From positions 8,742,001 through 8,806,000 of the forward strand of contig JAWHQI010000064.1 of assembly GCA_033032865.1 (NCBI GenBank): a stretch of DNA of 64,000 nt, read 5' to 3'. Position numbers and translations under genes: made by a program. The DNA comes from Dactylorhiza incarnata. Its lineage: Eukaryota > Streptophyta > Magnoliopsida > Asparagales > Orchidaceae. The notes below the pieces were generated by a model. The model searched no databases, was not told the DNA's origin, and saw only the letters and a list, made by a program, of their open reading frames with translations. This document shows, piece by piece, positions 11,401 through 22,402 of the stretch (within the stretch, counting starts at the first letter, position 1; each line of letters opens with the position of its first letter).

Positions 11401-13395
11401 CATCCCTCCCGTGAGAAAGCAAAACCTAGATTCCTATTCATCTTCTTCCCGATCTTTTGCAGCGGAGGCGTCGTTCCGAGGAACGTTCGGATCGCCGCCA
11501 CGGGAGCTCCGGAGCACGAAATCTTCGCCGGAGCATAGATCTGGAAAGCTCTCGCCGAGCTCTTCGCGTGTGCGGTAAGTATTTCGAGTTTCGTAGATTT
11601 TTGAGGTTGGAGCCGGTAGCCCTAATCTTCTTTTTCGCTCCAAAAGTTTCAGAGATCGTTCATCGAGGTATTCTAGCGGTCGATCTGCGACGAGGAGCAA
11701 GTCGGAGACCGTTTTTCTCGAAAGGTTTGAGGCAAGTGGTGGATTCTTCCCCCTTGCCACATTGTGGTTCATCCCTTACCGTTTTTATTGCTATTTAACT
11801 TAGACAAAATACATTATGCGTTATTTTCTGCTAAGAATCGTGTATCCGACCGAGTAGTCTCGCATATTATCAAATACGTCAAAATACTCGTAAGCGTATT
11901 CGTCGTTTTCCCTCTAAGGCACGGTTCGTGGAAAGCGTTCCGCCGAATTCGTCGAATGCTTTAGGATTCGAAGGAATGATTTCGGGTAAGTCAATCATCG
12001 GTTTAGTCAAATTCGCCGAAATCATTCCGCTGAATTCGTCGATTGTATTTCGCCGAATTCATTCCGCCGAATTCGTCGATTGTATTTCGTCGAATTCGCC
12101 GATAGTTTTAGGATTTCGCCGACGTCGTCTTAGGCCTTAGATAATGTATTTCACCGATAGTCTTGGTAATTTGTCGACGGTATTTCGACGAATTGCCGTA
12201 GGGTGAATTTCTCTTGGAAATTGTTTCCGGGTTTTCGGTAGTGTCTGTTTTGGTCAGGATTTTGTGAATCTCTATTTTCCCAGTTGGTTGTTTTGGACTG
12301 TGGATGGTCGGAATAGCCACCACCAGTGCCGGGTTGTTTGTCCGTGGACGTGTAGACTGTTGGTTGGTGGACTGTAAACCACCGCCGCAGTGCTTTTGTT
12401 CCTCGGGTTTTTTTTGGGCCTGACGGTGGGTTGGAAAGAATGCCTCCGCCTCAGTGCTATTTGTGGCTGGGATGGTGATTCACTTCTTGGGCAACTCGAC
12501 ACTTTTCCTTTTGGATATTGTTGTAGTACGACTTTGACCGCACTTTGTGCCAGTTTTTCCCCTACTTGTGGATATTTATTTGTTTTGCTGATTTTCACAG
12601 CTGTTCCTGGTGGGTTGGTAAACCTCATTTGTTGAGCTTCCTCTTACTCTTGATTTTTATGCCCTTGTGCTGAGGCATTCTTCTCTTTTGAATGCCTCAG
12701 GTTTGGACCAGTAACATGTGGAGCTGATCGAGTTTTGTTTCTTCAGACTTGTGGCAGTTGTTTTCTTTACTCCTTTCTGGAGAGGTAGACTGTTGTTTTC
12801 TTTTGAGATTTGCTAGGGTTATGGGTTCGTGTCAGTTTGTTGACGCCCGTAGCCTGAGTTCTTGTATGTTAGACATTGTCTTGCTATTTTATGCTACTGC
12901 CGTTATTTGCTATTTATGCAATTGGTCTCTGGGAAGGTTTTATGTTAGGATGCATAGTAGTTATTTTATATACAAAATTGCATAATTCTTTCTGCATGAC
13001 ATCCCTTTTAAAACCATTACCACTCTACTTTTTGAAACTCGTAAAAGAAATCTTCTTACTTAAACTAAATATAGAAATTTCATATCATTAGAATGTTGGC
13101 TAGTTCATCGTGCTCATATAAGCTGAATTGAAGTAAATTATGTATTTTCCGCTGCGTAACATATACTTTCTCATTTATGGACTAGTTGATCCATTAAACC
13201 GAGGGACACGGTAATTGAAAACCTTAAACTTAAGTTATGTTTTGAAACATAAAGTTCATGACTTCCTAAAGAAAAAGTGTGAAGTTAGAGCCGCCTGAGC
13301 GTCTGCAGTTGTCCCCTGCATGACGTGGCATCATGACGCGTATTTTCTCTTACTCTGACGTATTATTTAATACGGAGAAAATGCGGGTTGTGACA

Positions 13396-14741
13396 AAAAT
13401 GATTTATCTTAACCCCTAGAATTAAGAAGAATATAAATTCTAAGTATGAAAAATTAGGCTAAGTAAATATGCGTTGAATAGTATTCGACGCAATGTCAAA
13501 ATATAGTCGACGTTTCCCTCAGAATGAGTCGAAGTAACTCTTAGAAGAATTCGACGTAATCATAGTCGACGTACCTCTGACTTCTAGTCGACACATTTGA
13601 TAAAGTCGACGCACCTTTGTCGACGCACCTTCCTTATTCTCCTCTCGACGTCCAGCCAGGATGAAATCGACGTATACATCGAATAGTAATCGACGCACGT
13701 CGATATCTATAAGTAATTCAAAAACACGCCAGATCTCTTTCTTTCTTTCTGTAGATCTGATTTTTATGGAATGATATTATTCTTTTATAGCCGTTCTGAA
13801 TCAGCCTTTCCTTCTATTTGATTCTTGGCTAATTTGATTAAGATTATTATATTATTTGAAATCAGAATGAATTCCTTTCCTTCTACAGAAATATTGATTA
13901 TGGAAACTCTAAATCTCTTTCTAATTCTCTGTCTGCTAATTGATTATTCTCCTTTAGCAATATATTTTAAGCAGAGCTATAAATAAGAAGGAGGTCGACA
14001 GAGAATGACAAGAAGTGATCCACCATATACATTTGAAAAAGAGGAAGTGCTCCCAAGTGAAGAGTGAGAAAGCTGAGAAAAGAGATAGTGTGCTGCAGCA
14101 AAGAAAAAGCCTTCACCTTCTCCTCCTTCTGAAGCCATTCTGCTGCAAATTCTGAAAGCTCTCACAAAAGAGAGAAAAGCTTACAATCTCCTTCTCACTA
14201 TAGAAGAGAGATCATATTCACTATACTTGTGCTTCTAATCTTCTTGCTAGGAAGAAGATTCTTTTGTCTTCTGTTCTTCTACTTGTTCTACTTCTTCTTC
14301 TCATTCTTATTTCATTTTCTAATTGTGTAAAAGAGTTTTTAGAATCTCTCTTCAAAAAATTCAGTTGTAGTGGTTCTAAGAGTCTCCTTATCAAAAGACT
14401 CAGTCTGGTTCTAATAGTCTCCTTATCAAAAGACTCAGTCTGGTTCTAAGAGTCTCCTTATCAAAAGACTCAGTGTAAGTTAGTGAATTCCTACCAAAGG
14501 GGGTAGAAGAGTGGACTATCCAAAGTTTGGGGAACCACTATATTTCTTTGTGTTGTGCTGTGATTTTCTTCTTGCTACTTTTTCTTCTTTACTTGCTTAA
14601 TTCTTGTTGGTTTGTGGGAAGTTTGAATCTATGATTATTACATACATATATATATAATTGCACAAAGTATTTTTTAAATCTCTATTCACCCCCCCCCCCT
14701 CCCCTCTAGAGGATTCTAGTGAGGTGAACTGTGCACTTTCA
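13396..14741 (+). mobile_element. Sirevirus-like copia LTR (7 bp short at its left end)
   Basis: This LTR is the plus-strand counterpart of the minus-strand LTR at 38188-39497. Both share 'AAAATGATTT' near one end, the run of GTCGAC palindromes, the TATA box (TATAAATA, 13978-13985), the C-rich 'GGTGAATAGAG'-type motif near 14690 and the end 'GTGCACTTTCA'. It has no adjacent primer-binding site or gag, so it behaves as a solo LTR. Its first 7 bp are absent because element E inserted there. The flank after 14741 is ATACC, the expected duplication whose partner lies outside the window. Confidence 0.8.
13474..13705. repeat. GTCGAC palindrome array in Sirevirus-like LTR
   Basis: The 6-bp palindrome GTCGAC and half-sites (TTCGACG, ATCGACG) occur about a dozen times in 230 bp, for example 'AGTCGACGCACC'. 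The array lies upstream of the TATA box, in U3. The same array, diverged, is present at 39200-39415 in the other copy. Confidence 0.75.
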
Positions 14742-15084
14742 ATACCTATACTAAACCTAGAGGTCTGCATACCATGTATTATTATGGGATTATCATGCTC
14801 ATATGGGGTACTAAATGAATAAAACCTAGTATTTTCCGCTGCGAATTTTTTTACTTACACCGTTACTCGTGGACTAGTCAATCCACTTAACCGAGGGACA
14901 CGGATAATAAATTTAATTTAAATCATGTTTTTAAAACTTTAACTCATGGATTTTTCATGATAAATAATAGGAGTAGGATTTGCCTGAGTGCCTGCAGTTA
15001 TCCCATGCACGGCGTGACATCACGACACGTATTTTCTCTTACTCTGACGTATTATATAATACAGAGAAAATGCGGGTTGTGACA
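14742..15084 (+). mobile_element. LTR end of a second E-like Ty3 element
   Basis: From 14828 the sequence parallels the last 260 bp of LTR E ('GTATTTTCCGCTGCG', 'ACCGAGGGACACGG', 'TTTTCTCTTACTCTGACGTA', 'GGGTTGTGACA') with many differences. It is cut on the left by the Sirevirus-like LTR and ends at 15084, where a copia integrase frame starts abruptly. It is therefore the right edge of an insertion into that copia element. Confidence 0.7.
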
Positions 15085-16253
15085 GGGGAGGAGAACAAAA
15101 CATGTGCACCCAAACGTACGAAGAGATGTGTAGGTTGGTGGGAGGGAGTACAGTCGTTCATAAGGACTGACTCCAGAGATGGCCGAGGGATTAATGTTGA
15201 TAAGGTTAACCGTGGTGAGGACAGCTTCGGCCTAGAAAGAATGAGGAGCAGATGCAGATATGAGAAGGGCACAGGCAGTTTCAATGATATGACGATGTTT
15301 TCGTTCGGCGAGCCCATTTTGTTCGTGGGTGTGCGGGCAAGGCTGCTGATGGATGGTGCCATGAGATTGGGTGACATTACACATGGTGGAGGAGAGAATA
15401 TCCTGAGCGTAGTCGGAGCGAAAACTCTTAATTCGACGCCCGAACTGGGTGTAAATCATCGCGGTGAATGTGCTATAAATAGTGGGTATTTCAGAATGAT
15501 TGCAAAGAAGATAGACCCAAGAGTAGCGGGAGAAGACATCAATAAAACTAATATAATAAAGATATCCAGAATGAGAAGCAATCGGGGTCGGACCCCAAAT
15601 ATCATAATGAACTAAATCACATGGGGCTGTTGTTTGGGAAGCACTACTTGAGAAAGGTAGAGCAAGGTGCTTTGGCAAATGACAACCCATATAGACAAGG
15701 GCGGAAGAGGAGACGCGACCCAAAGCTCCAGAGCAGATAACACTTCGGAGTCGAGCACTGGACAAATGACCTAAACGTCTGTGCCATAAGTCGGCATCAG
15801 AGATAACAGAAAGGGCAGAAGCTGACGACGATGAGGCTTGAGGGATGCGAAGATACTCCATCTGATACAGACCACCAATCCTACGACCCTTTCCAATCTT
15901 CTGAGCCGTCCGTGAATCCTACACAATATAATCAGAGGAAGAGAATAAAACGGTGAAGCCAAGATCACAAAGAGAACTGACAGAAATGAGGTTCATGTGT
16001 AGGCAAGGTGCATGATGGATATTCGAGAGGGTAAGATGACCAGAGGGAGCGGATGTATGGGGTGATCGAGCCAGAATGCATAATAGAGACAGAACCCCCA
16101 TCAACAATGGTGACCTGAAGGTGAGTGGGGGTTGAGGTACAGTTGGTGAGGGTGCTAGAGTCGTGGATAAGATGGCAGGAGGCTCCAGAGTCAAAGTACC
16201 AAGGCGCAGTTGGTGGCATCCAAACAACAGTAGTACCAAAAGAGGCTGACATG
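15085..16253 (-). pseudogene. Protease-integrase remnant of a copia element (D1)
   Basis: Read on the minus strand, the fragment begins with a protease motif (YFDSGASCHLIHD, near 16190). After broken frames it reaches the copia integrase: HHCC region 'DADLWHRRLGHLSSARL' (near 15790), the core 'ISFIDVFSRYSWVYLL', and 'HEQNGLAERKHRHIIETA' with the catalytic Glu. A TAG replaces a conserved Trp after 'APHSF' (15232). Coding similarity then continues to 15085, where the Ty3 LTR cuts it. The protease/integrase type differs from that of the D2 copy next door although the gag in front is the D type, so D1 looks chimaeric. Confidence 0.75.
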
Positions 16254-16825
16254 CCGGACCATGAATCGGGAAGAGAATCAATAAGACATGCCACAAGATA
16301 ATTTTCGGAAAGGATTGAGCCATCGGCTCGGATCTTGGACAACATCTCATCTAGTTGATGGAGTTGAGGATTGATGGGCTTGGAAGCATCAATCTTGAAT
16401 TTGTGGAGGTTAGAAACATTGTAACGTTCTATACCCGCATTGTCTAGGTTATAACGTGCTTCAAGAGCATACCACAAATCCTTAGCCGTACGATATTGAA
16501 GGAAGACATCGTAAAGGCTGTCAGACAAAGCACTTAGAATTCGATTATGGCAATGATATTCAATATATACCGGATCTCTATAAGGAACACGTCTTACATA
16601 AGTTCTAGTGGTGTTTGCAGTTGAGGATGAGGATGAAGGTAAAGTTGAAGCGACTGCATTTGCAACGCTAGGGATTTCAGTTTCTACGACAGTAACATCA
16701 AAGATTGCAGATAAAAGTCCTAAGGTGTTAAGCCAGTATTCTATTTGTGCTTGCCAACGACGAAAACCATTTCCATTGAATTTCTCGGGTTTGATCCCGG
16801 CAGAATCCTCAGATCTAGAAGCCAT
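16254..16825 (-). pseudogene. Gag N-terminal part of copia element D1
   Basis: The frame starts MASRSEDSAG (ATG 16825-16823). It shows the copia gag sequence 'KFNGNGFRRWQAQIEYWL' and 'AKDLWYALEARYNLDNAGIE', matching UBN2-type gag. Positions 16254-16460 are nearly identical to 22195-22386 in D2. Identity stops at 'DSLPDSWSG', after which D1 runs directly into an unrelated protease with no zinc knuckle. Gag is therefore cut to about 190 residues. Confidence 0.8.
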
Positions 16826-17403
16826 TAGTGATTTCTGAAATTTAAAATAAATACAATAAATAACAGTACATGTAAACACTAAAACAGAGATAATCATTTG
16901 ATTAATTGATTTTATTTATTCTATTGATGTGGAATTATCAACTTCTTTAGATTGTTGGAATATTTTTCTATATTCCTATATTAATATACAAAATAATGTA
17001 GTTTTTCGGTTTTAAAACTTTTATAAAAACAGCAGTTCTATTTCTATGAACATCAATAATAACATAATTGCAAGAAGGGATGAGAAATAAATAAGAGAGT
17101 AATTTCTAGTTCAGAATCGAGCCTGGGTAAGGCGTATGGTCACTGCCCTAAAGAAGTTGCACCACCCTCCGGCAGGGCTTTCAACCGATGCTCACTCCTC
17201 CAAGGTACAACACCCGGCTAGATCCCGAAACTCCGATGTGCGCGGACACCAAAGAAGCACAAAGCACCTGAACCCCCACTTGATGAAGCAAATATAAAGA
17301 AAATGAAATCACGTAGAAGATCGTCACAGAATAGAGAGAACAGAAGAGCGTATCAGAGCGTGTAAGACTATATGAGAAGAATGAGTATATATATAACTCG
17401 GAC
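16826..17403 (-). other. Leader and outer LTR edge of copia element D1
   Basis: This 0.58-kb stretch lies between the gag ATG (16825) and the part of the LTR shared with D2. It should hold the primer-binding site and the U5 edge of the LTR, but I could not find a convincing TGGTATCAGAGC complement, so the LTR boundary (somewhere in 16.9-17.4 kb) is unresolved. The corresponding stretch is deleted in D2. Confidence 0.4.
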
Positions 17404-18140
17404 CGCAAGATCTTCAATGAAATTCGATCTCGTAAAACGGCAATAAAATAAAGCCACAATAAATACGGACGGTTATATGGGGAAGGATCATAATCAGGAA
17501 AATAAACGTTGAATATTTCCAACGTAAATATTGGCGAGAAAGACGCGCAAAAGAGCGGTTAAGAAAACGCGTAAAAACGGCAGAACGTGTGAAGAGAAAT
17601 CGACGTTGCGTCGACATCATATCGACGCTACGTCAAGTTCAATCGACGCATGCGTTGAGTTCAATTCGACGCCACGCAACTCCAGCGGCAAAACGACGCT
17701 ACGTCGAAATCTATTCGACGCAGCTCCGAATTCTAATCGACGCAACTCCGAGTAAAATTCTGAAACTATTTTGTACAAAAAATACAATACAATTCAATTA
17801 TTCCCCAAATCCAAATCCGGATCCGGATCCGGATCCGGATCCGGTCCGGTGCGGTGCGTGCGTGCGCGCGCGCGTGTGGTTCATAGTTTCTCCTTATGTT
17901 CTTTTGAACAAATAAGAAGGAGTGAATACATATAAATATTCTTTGGCTAGAAAGCAAATAAGCAAGGTGGGACTAAAGGTTCATCCTTTCTTTTATGAAA
18001 GGTTTCCCTCCAAATAATTTGGATTCCCTCCAATTTGGTTTTGAGCTTTTCCATCATAATGAGGAGCCCAAACACCAAACACCATTTAGCTCTAATCAAA
18101 ACATTTAATTTATAATGTTTTATAATTAAAATTTCTAACA
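17404..18140 (-). mobile_element. LTR shared by copia copies D1 and D2
   Basis: The stretch matches 22403-23151 almost base for base. It ends (plus strand) AATTTCTAACA next to a polypurine complement, so it is D2's 3' LTR. On its other side it stands in front of D1's gag, so it also serves as D1's 5' LTR. It contains a GTCGA/CGACG palindrome array (17600-17755), a (CCGGAT)n hexamer run (about 17816-17845) and a GC/GT alternating tract (17850-17877). Confidence 0.85.
17600..17755. repeat. CGACGCTACGTCG-type palindrome array in LTR D
   Basis: Repeats of ATCGACGCTACGTCGA and TTCGACGC occur every 20-30 bp. The right-hand LTR (22590-22790) carries one additional unit, so the array varies in length between sister LTRs. 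Confidence 0.75.
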
Positions 18141-18752
18141 ATCCCCCACAAAAGCGATAAACCACAAGCGAACTTCATAAATATGATATTACTAATAATA
18201 AATAAAATCAAATACAATTTTGCTTCATCAAGTTGTATCTAATGCAATGAGTATAGATGGAATGGTTACCTTGAATCTATACTTAGTACTTACTTCCTCT
18301 GCCGAAGAGTATAATGTGCCAGAGGCTTTGAATTATAAACTTTTGACCGGTAAATTAGATAAGCCCACAAAAGATTGGTTGTTCTTGGGTTATGGCGGTG
18401 GGCGCGTTAATGGCCATGCGCATTCCTTGATTTTTCATGAGAGTTATTTTGGGTTCAGCCCGGATCCCAAAGTTGCGGCCTCACAACAACCCCCACATAG
18501 GTGGTGCCTCAAGAGATATTCGTAACCAATATCTCGCAAAGAAATATACCTTTGGCAACCATTAAGAGCTTAATTAAGTTCATCCTAACTTGTTACGTAG
18601 AGCACAACATCATAGGAATGGGGAGAAGGTTTTCTCAACCTTATATTTTGTGCTCCCAACTACGCTACATCAACGGCTTCGTTTCTACCACATTGAACCC
18701 ACTTCATGGGATCTCCAATCACATGGGTTGGGTATCCACCGTTGGCAGCAAA
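18141..18752 (-). other. 3' untranslated region and polypurine tract of copia D2
   Basis: The minus-strand tract GCTTTTGTGGGGGAT (18155-18141) abuts the LTR and is the polypurine tract. The remaining 0.6 kb up to the pol stop is non-coding in the element's direction. A plus-strand open frame at 18220-18525 has no family features and I do not call it. Confidence 0.7.
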
Positions 18753-21360
18753 TCATGTGGGCTTAAGCCCCATTCCCCTCGATGACATCAATATCTCCCT
18801 TCGGGACAATCCCTTGGTAAGATTATCAGCCAGATTCAATTCTGACTTTACATAGTTGAGTGATATCACTTCTTTTCTTCTTTGCTTCACGGACTTGTAC
18901 CTGATTCTCATGAACTTATTCATTTTGGAATTAGTACTATTAGAAGCAGTTAAATCAATAACACTTTTATTATCACAATGTAAAGAGATAGCAGGCATGG
19001 GGTTTTCAATTAATGGAATTTCACTAAGTAAATTTTTAATCCATTCTGCATCAGCACATGTAGTGTCCAAAGCTATAAGCTTCGCTTCCATGGTGCTTCT
19101 AGAAATAACTGTTTGTTTTGTAGAAGCCCATGAAATGGCAGCACCTCCAAGGAGGAATACATAGCCCGTCGTTGACTTAACGTCTAACGAATCAGTTACC
19201 CAATTGGCATCTGAATATCCTTCTAGTACTCCGGGAAATCCCGTGTACACTAAACTATAATCCATAGTTCCACGAAGATATTTAAATATTCTATTTAGTG
19301 CTATCCAATGTTCATCACTTGGATTACTAGTATATCTACTAAGGCGGCCTACGACATAGGAAATGTTGGGCCTAGTGTGGTTAGCTATGTATAGGAGTGA
19401 TCCTATCATTTGTGCATACCTGTGTTGATCAACAGGTTCATTAGTATTTTTACAAAGTTTTACACTAGCGTCATATGGAGTAGAAGCGGGAATGGAATCA
19501 TATAGGTTGAATTTAATCAACATTTTCTCAATCGAGTGTGAAAGAGATAATGATACGCTAGAATCATTTTTGACTAGTTTCATTCCTAATATAATGTTTG
19601 CTTCCCCCAAATCTTTCATATCAAAATTGGATGATAAATTATTTTTGGTTTCATTAATAATTTTAATTGAGTTTCCAAAAATTAAAATGTCATCTACATA
19701 GAGATATAACAATACAATTTCATTTCCGTTTTGTTTGGCATAAATACATTTATCAAATTCATTAGATTTGAAGCCAAAAGTTAAGACTACGGAGTCAAAC
19801 TTTTGATGCCATTGTTTAGGTGCTTGTTTTAAACCGTAGAGAGATTTAATTAATTTACAAACTTTGGTTTCTTGGCCTTTGACCACAAAACCTTCGGGTT
19901 GAGACATGTAGACTTCTTCATCTAAGTCTCCATGCAAGAAAGCGGTTTTGACATCCATTTGATGAATGATCATCCTATGGATTGAAGCCAAGGCGACTAG
20001 AATACGAAGAGAGGTTATTCTAGCTACTGGAGCATATGTGTCTAGATAATCTATTCCTTGTTTTTGGGCATAGCCTTTAGCTACAAGGCGAGCCTTATAT
20101 TTATCTATGGATCCATCCGGATTTAATTTCTTTCTAAAAATCCATTTACATCCTATGGCTTTGGCACCGGGAGGTAAATCGGTTAGGATCCAAGTTTTAT
20201 TTTCTAAGATAGAATTAATTTCTAAATTAATTGCTTCTTTCCAAAAGGGATAATCAGATGAGGTCATTGCTTCCTCATATGTATTAGGATCTCCTTCAAC
20301 TAGATAAGTGAAGTAGTCCTCCCCATAGGATCTTTCGGTTCTAACTCTTTTGCTTCTTCTAGGTTCATCATTTTCTAATGGTTCTATAGAAGAAGTGGAA
20401 GGTTGATTTGAGCTAGTTGAAGGTTGAGATGAGTTATTTAGTTTATATGGAAATTTACCTTCAAAATAAGCTGCATCTCTAGCTTCTATAATAGTGTTGT
20501 TAGATATTTCACTAATTAGGTAATTAGTGATGAGGAATCTATTAACACTACTATCGGATGCATATCCTATGAAAATAGAGTCTAATGTTTTTGGTCCTAT
20601 TTTCTTTCTCTTAGGTTCAGGAATTGCTACCTTAGCTAAACACCCCCACACTTGAAGAATTTGGATGTTAGGTTTTCTTAATTTGAATAATTCAAAAGGT
20701 GTCTTATTATTTTGTTTAGATGGAATCCTATTAAGGATGAAGGAGGAAGTGAGCAACGCTTCTCCCCATAGATTTTCCGGGGCACCGGACACGGCTAACA
20801 TGACATTGACCATGTTCATCAAGGTCCGATTTTTACGTTCAGCTACACCATTCGATTGGGGAGAATATGGAGCAGTCACTTGATGAATAATCTCATGTTC
20901 TTGGCAAAATTGGGTTAGTTCATTTGAAGTGTATTCTCCACCTCGATCGGATCTAAGAATTTTGATTGACGATCCTAATTGATTTTCTACTTCAGCTTTA
21001 AAAATCTTAAAGTATGAAAATACTTCATCTTTGGTTTTTAATAAATATATATAACAAAATTTGGTGAAATCATCTATGAATGTTACAAAATATTTATTTC
21101 CACCTCTAGTAGGTTGGCGGTTCGAGTCACATACATCCGAGTGAATTAACTCTAAAGGTTTTGAAGTTCTTTCCACTGTTTTAAAAGGTTTCCTAGAAAA
21201 TTTAAATTGTACACAAATTTCACATCTAGAATTTGGTGCAATATTAAATTTCGGAATTAAATTTAAAGTCATCATTCTTTTCATTGAATCTGAATTCACA
21301 TGTCCTAATCTAGCATGCCAAAAATCTGAATTTGAACATGAAATAGAAGAAGATGAAAAT
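18753..21360 (-). CDS. Integrase-RT-RNase H polyprotein of copia element D2
   Basis: This is a Ty1/copia pol segment, open for 848 codons (21299-18753). The integrase comes first: 'FWHARLGHV' (just upstream of 21299), C-x2-C 'CEICVQFK', the core Asp in '[11 protein letters not shown]', the second Asp in '[10 protein letters not shown]' and the Glu in '[13 protein letters not shown]'. The RT then has '[20 protein letters not shown]' and the catalytic '[10 protein letters not shown]'. RNase H has '[10 protein letters not shown]' and 'CDNKSVIDL', ending MGLKPT. All catalytic residues I can check are present. It is separated from protease by a frameshift near 21360 and a TGA at 21412. The IN-RT-RH order proves copia. 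The long open frame suggests fairly recent activity or little time to decay. Confidence 0.92.
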
Positions 21361-22386
21361 CTGATTTATTTCTAAATCAGCAACATTTAATTTGAATAAA
21401 CCATCACAAATATATCATTTGCCAATAAAAACGTCATTTAATGTTATTACAACTTTATTTGACTCTAAAACAATTTTGTAACCCTTCTTCACTAGCAAGG
21501 ACCCGCTCACAAGATTTTTCCTAACTATCGGCACATAAAGCACATTTTGCAAGGCTAGTGTCTTCCAGGATGTCAACCTAAGATCGACTCGCCCGCGTCC
21601 AAGTATTTGTGCCGAAGAAGCATCTCCTAAGATCACGCTTCCTCCACTGATGTCCTGAAAGGTGGCAAAGCAAGAACGATCAAAACAAGTATGAACATTT
21701 GCTCCGGAATCAAGCCACCAATCTGATGAACATGTGAGAAGAAGACTAGGAGTATAATCTAACGTGAAGATAGGTTGAACCGGTGCTTGGATCATGTTGT
21801 CCTGAGGCTTGTCTCCACGAGACTTGCCAATCACGGGTTCTGTCTTCTTGTAGAAGCAATTGGTGGACAGATGGTTTGTGCGGCCGCAGATGAAGCACCA
21901 TTTCCCTTTACCTGGGTTTTGGTTAGAGGGATCAGGCTTGGGATGATTGGGTTTTTGATGGCGGGAACCTTCACGGAAAGGTTTCTTGAAATTCTTTCCT
22001 TTCCCTTTGAAGTGATGGTGGGAAGAATGATTGCCTTGCGATTCAGTGAGATTTACTTTAGGAGCAAGGTCTTTGGGGGTTTTAGAATTTTTGCACTTAT
22101 GTTCCTCCTCTATGCGGATTGCATTTTGGATTTGAACATAAGTGAGGTTTGATTGGTCATGCCTTAGTCTAGTGCTAAAGCCGGACCATGAATTTGGAAG
22201 AGAATCAATAAGACATGCCATAAGATAATTTTCGGAAAGGATTGAGCCATCGGCTCGGATCTTGGACAACATCTCATCTAGTTGATGGAGTTGAGGATTG
22301 ATGGGCTTGGAAGCATCAATCTTGAATTTGTGGAGGTTAGAAACATTGTAACGTTCTATACCCGCATTGTCTAGGTTATAACGTGC
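21361..22386 (-). pseudogene. Gag (5' truncated) and protease of copia element D2
   Basis: The frame is open on the minus strand from 22386 to the TGA at 21412. It carries the end of the UBN2 gag domain, one CCHC zinc knuckle (CFICGRTNHLSTNC, near 21880) and the protease motif WWLDSGANVH (near 21720). The gag start, leader, primer-binding site and LTR edge are missing: 22386 jumps to LTR sequence at 22403 through a 16-bp filler, a deletion of about 0.93 kb compared with D1. Downstream of the TGA the same frame reads through 'YICDGLFKLNVADLEI' before a frameshift, so two small lesions separate it from pol. Confidence 0.85.
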
Positions 22387-22402
22387 AATAAAACGGCAAT
22401 AT

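Larger units (their letters stand above)
10647..13395 (+). mobile_element. 3' LTR of Ty3/gypsy element E (2.75 kb)
   Basis: The LTR starts TGTAACGCCCCTGAAATTTC and ends GGGTTGTGACA. It has a TATA box at 11392-11400 downstream of a TTA microsatellite (about 11348-11383), then a GC-rich block (11450-11720) rich in CGCCG/GTCG, then repeats built around 'CGCCGAATTCGTCG' (about 11937-12112). Its last 260 bp are clearly related to a second LTR end at 14828-15084. The sequence after 13395 is a Sirevirus-like LTR lacking only its first 7 bp, so E inserted just inside that LTR. Open frames inside (11434-11798, 12390-12635) are chance frames. Confidence 0.85.

Noticed and set aside
11345..12985. Open frames within LTR E, including hydrophobic ones near 12400-12980
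   Set aside because: They are LTR sequence. Frames overlap in several phases and none has a family signature; the hydrophobic look comes from T-rich DNA.
18220..18785. Plus-strand frames downstream of copia D2 pol
   Set aside because: They lie in the 3' untranslated region of D2, opposite to its direction, with no recognisable domain.
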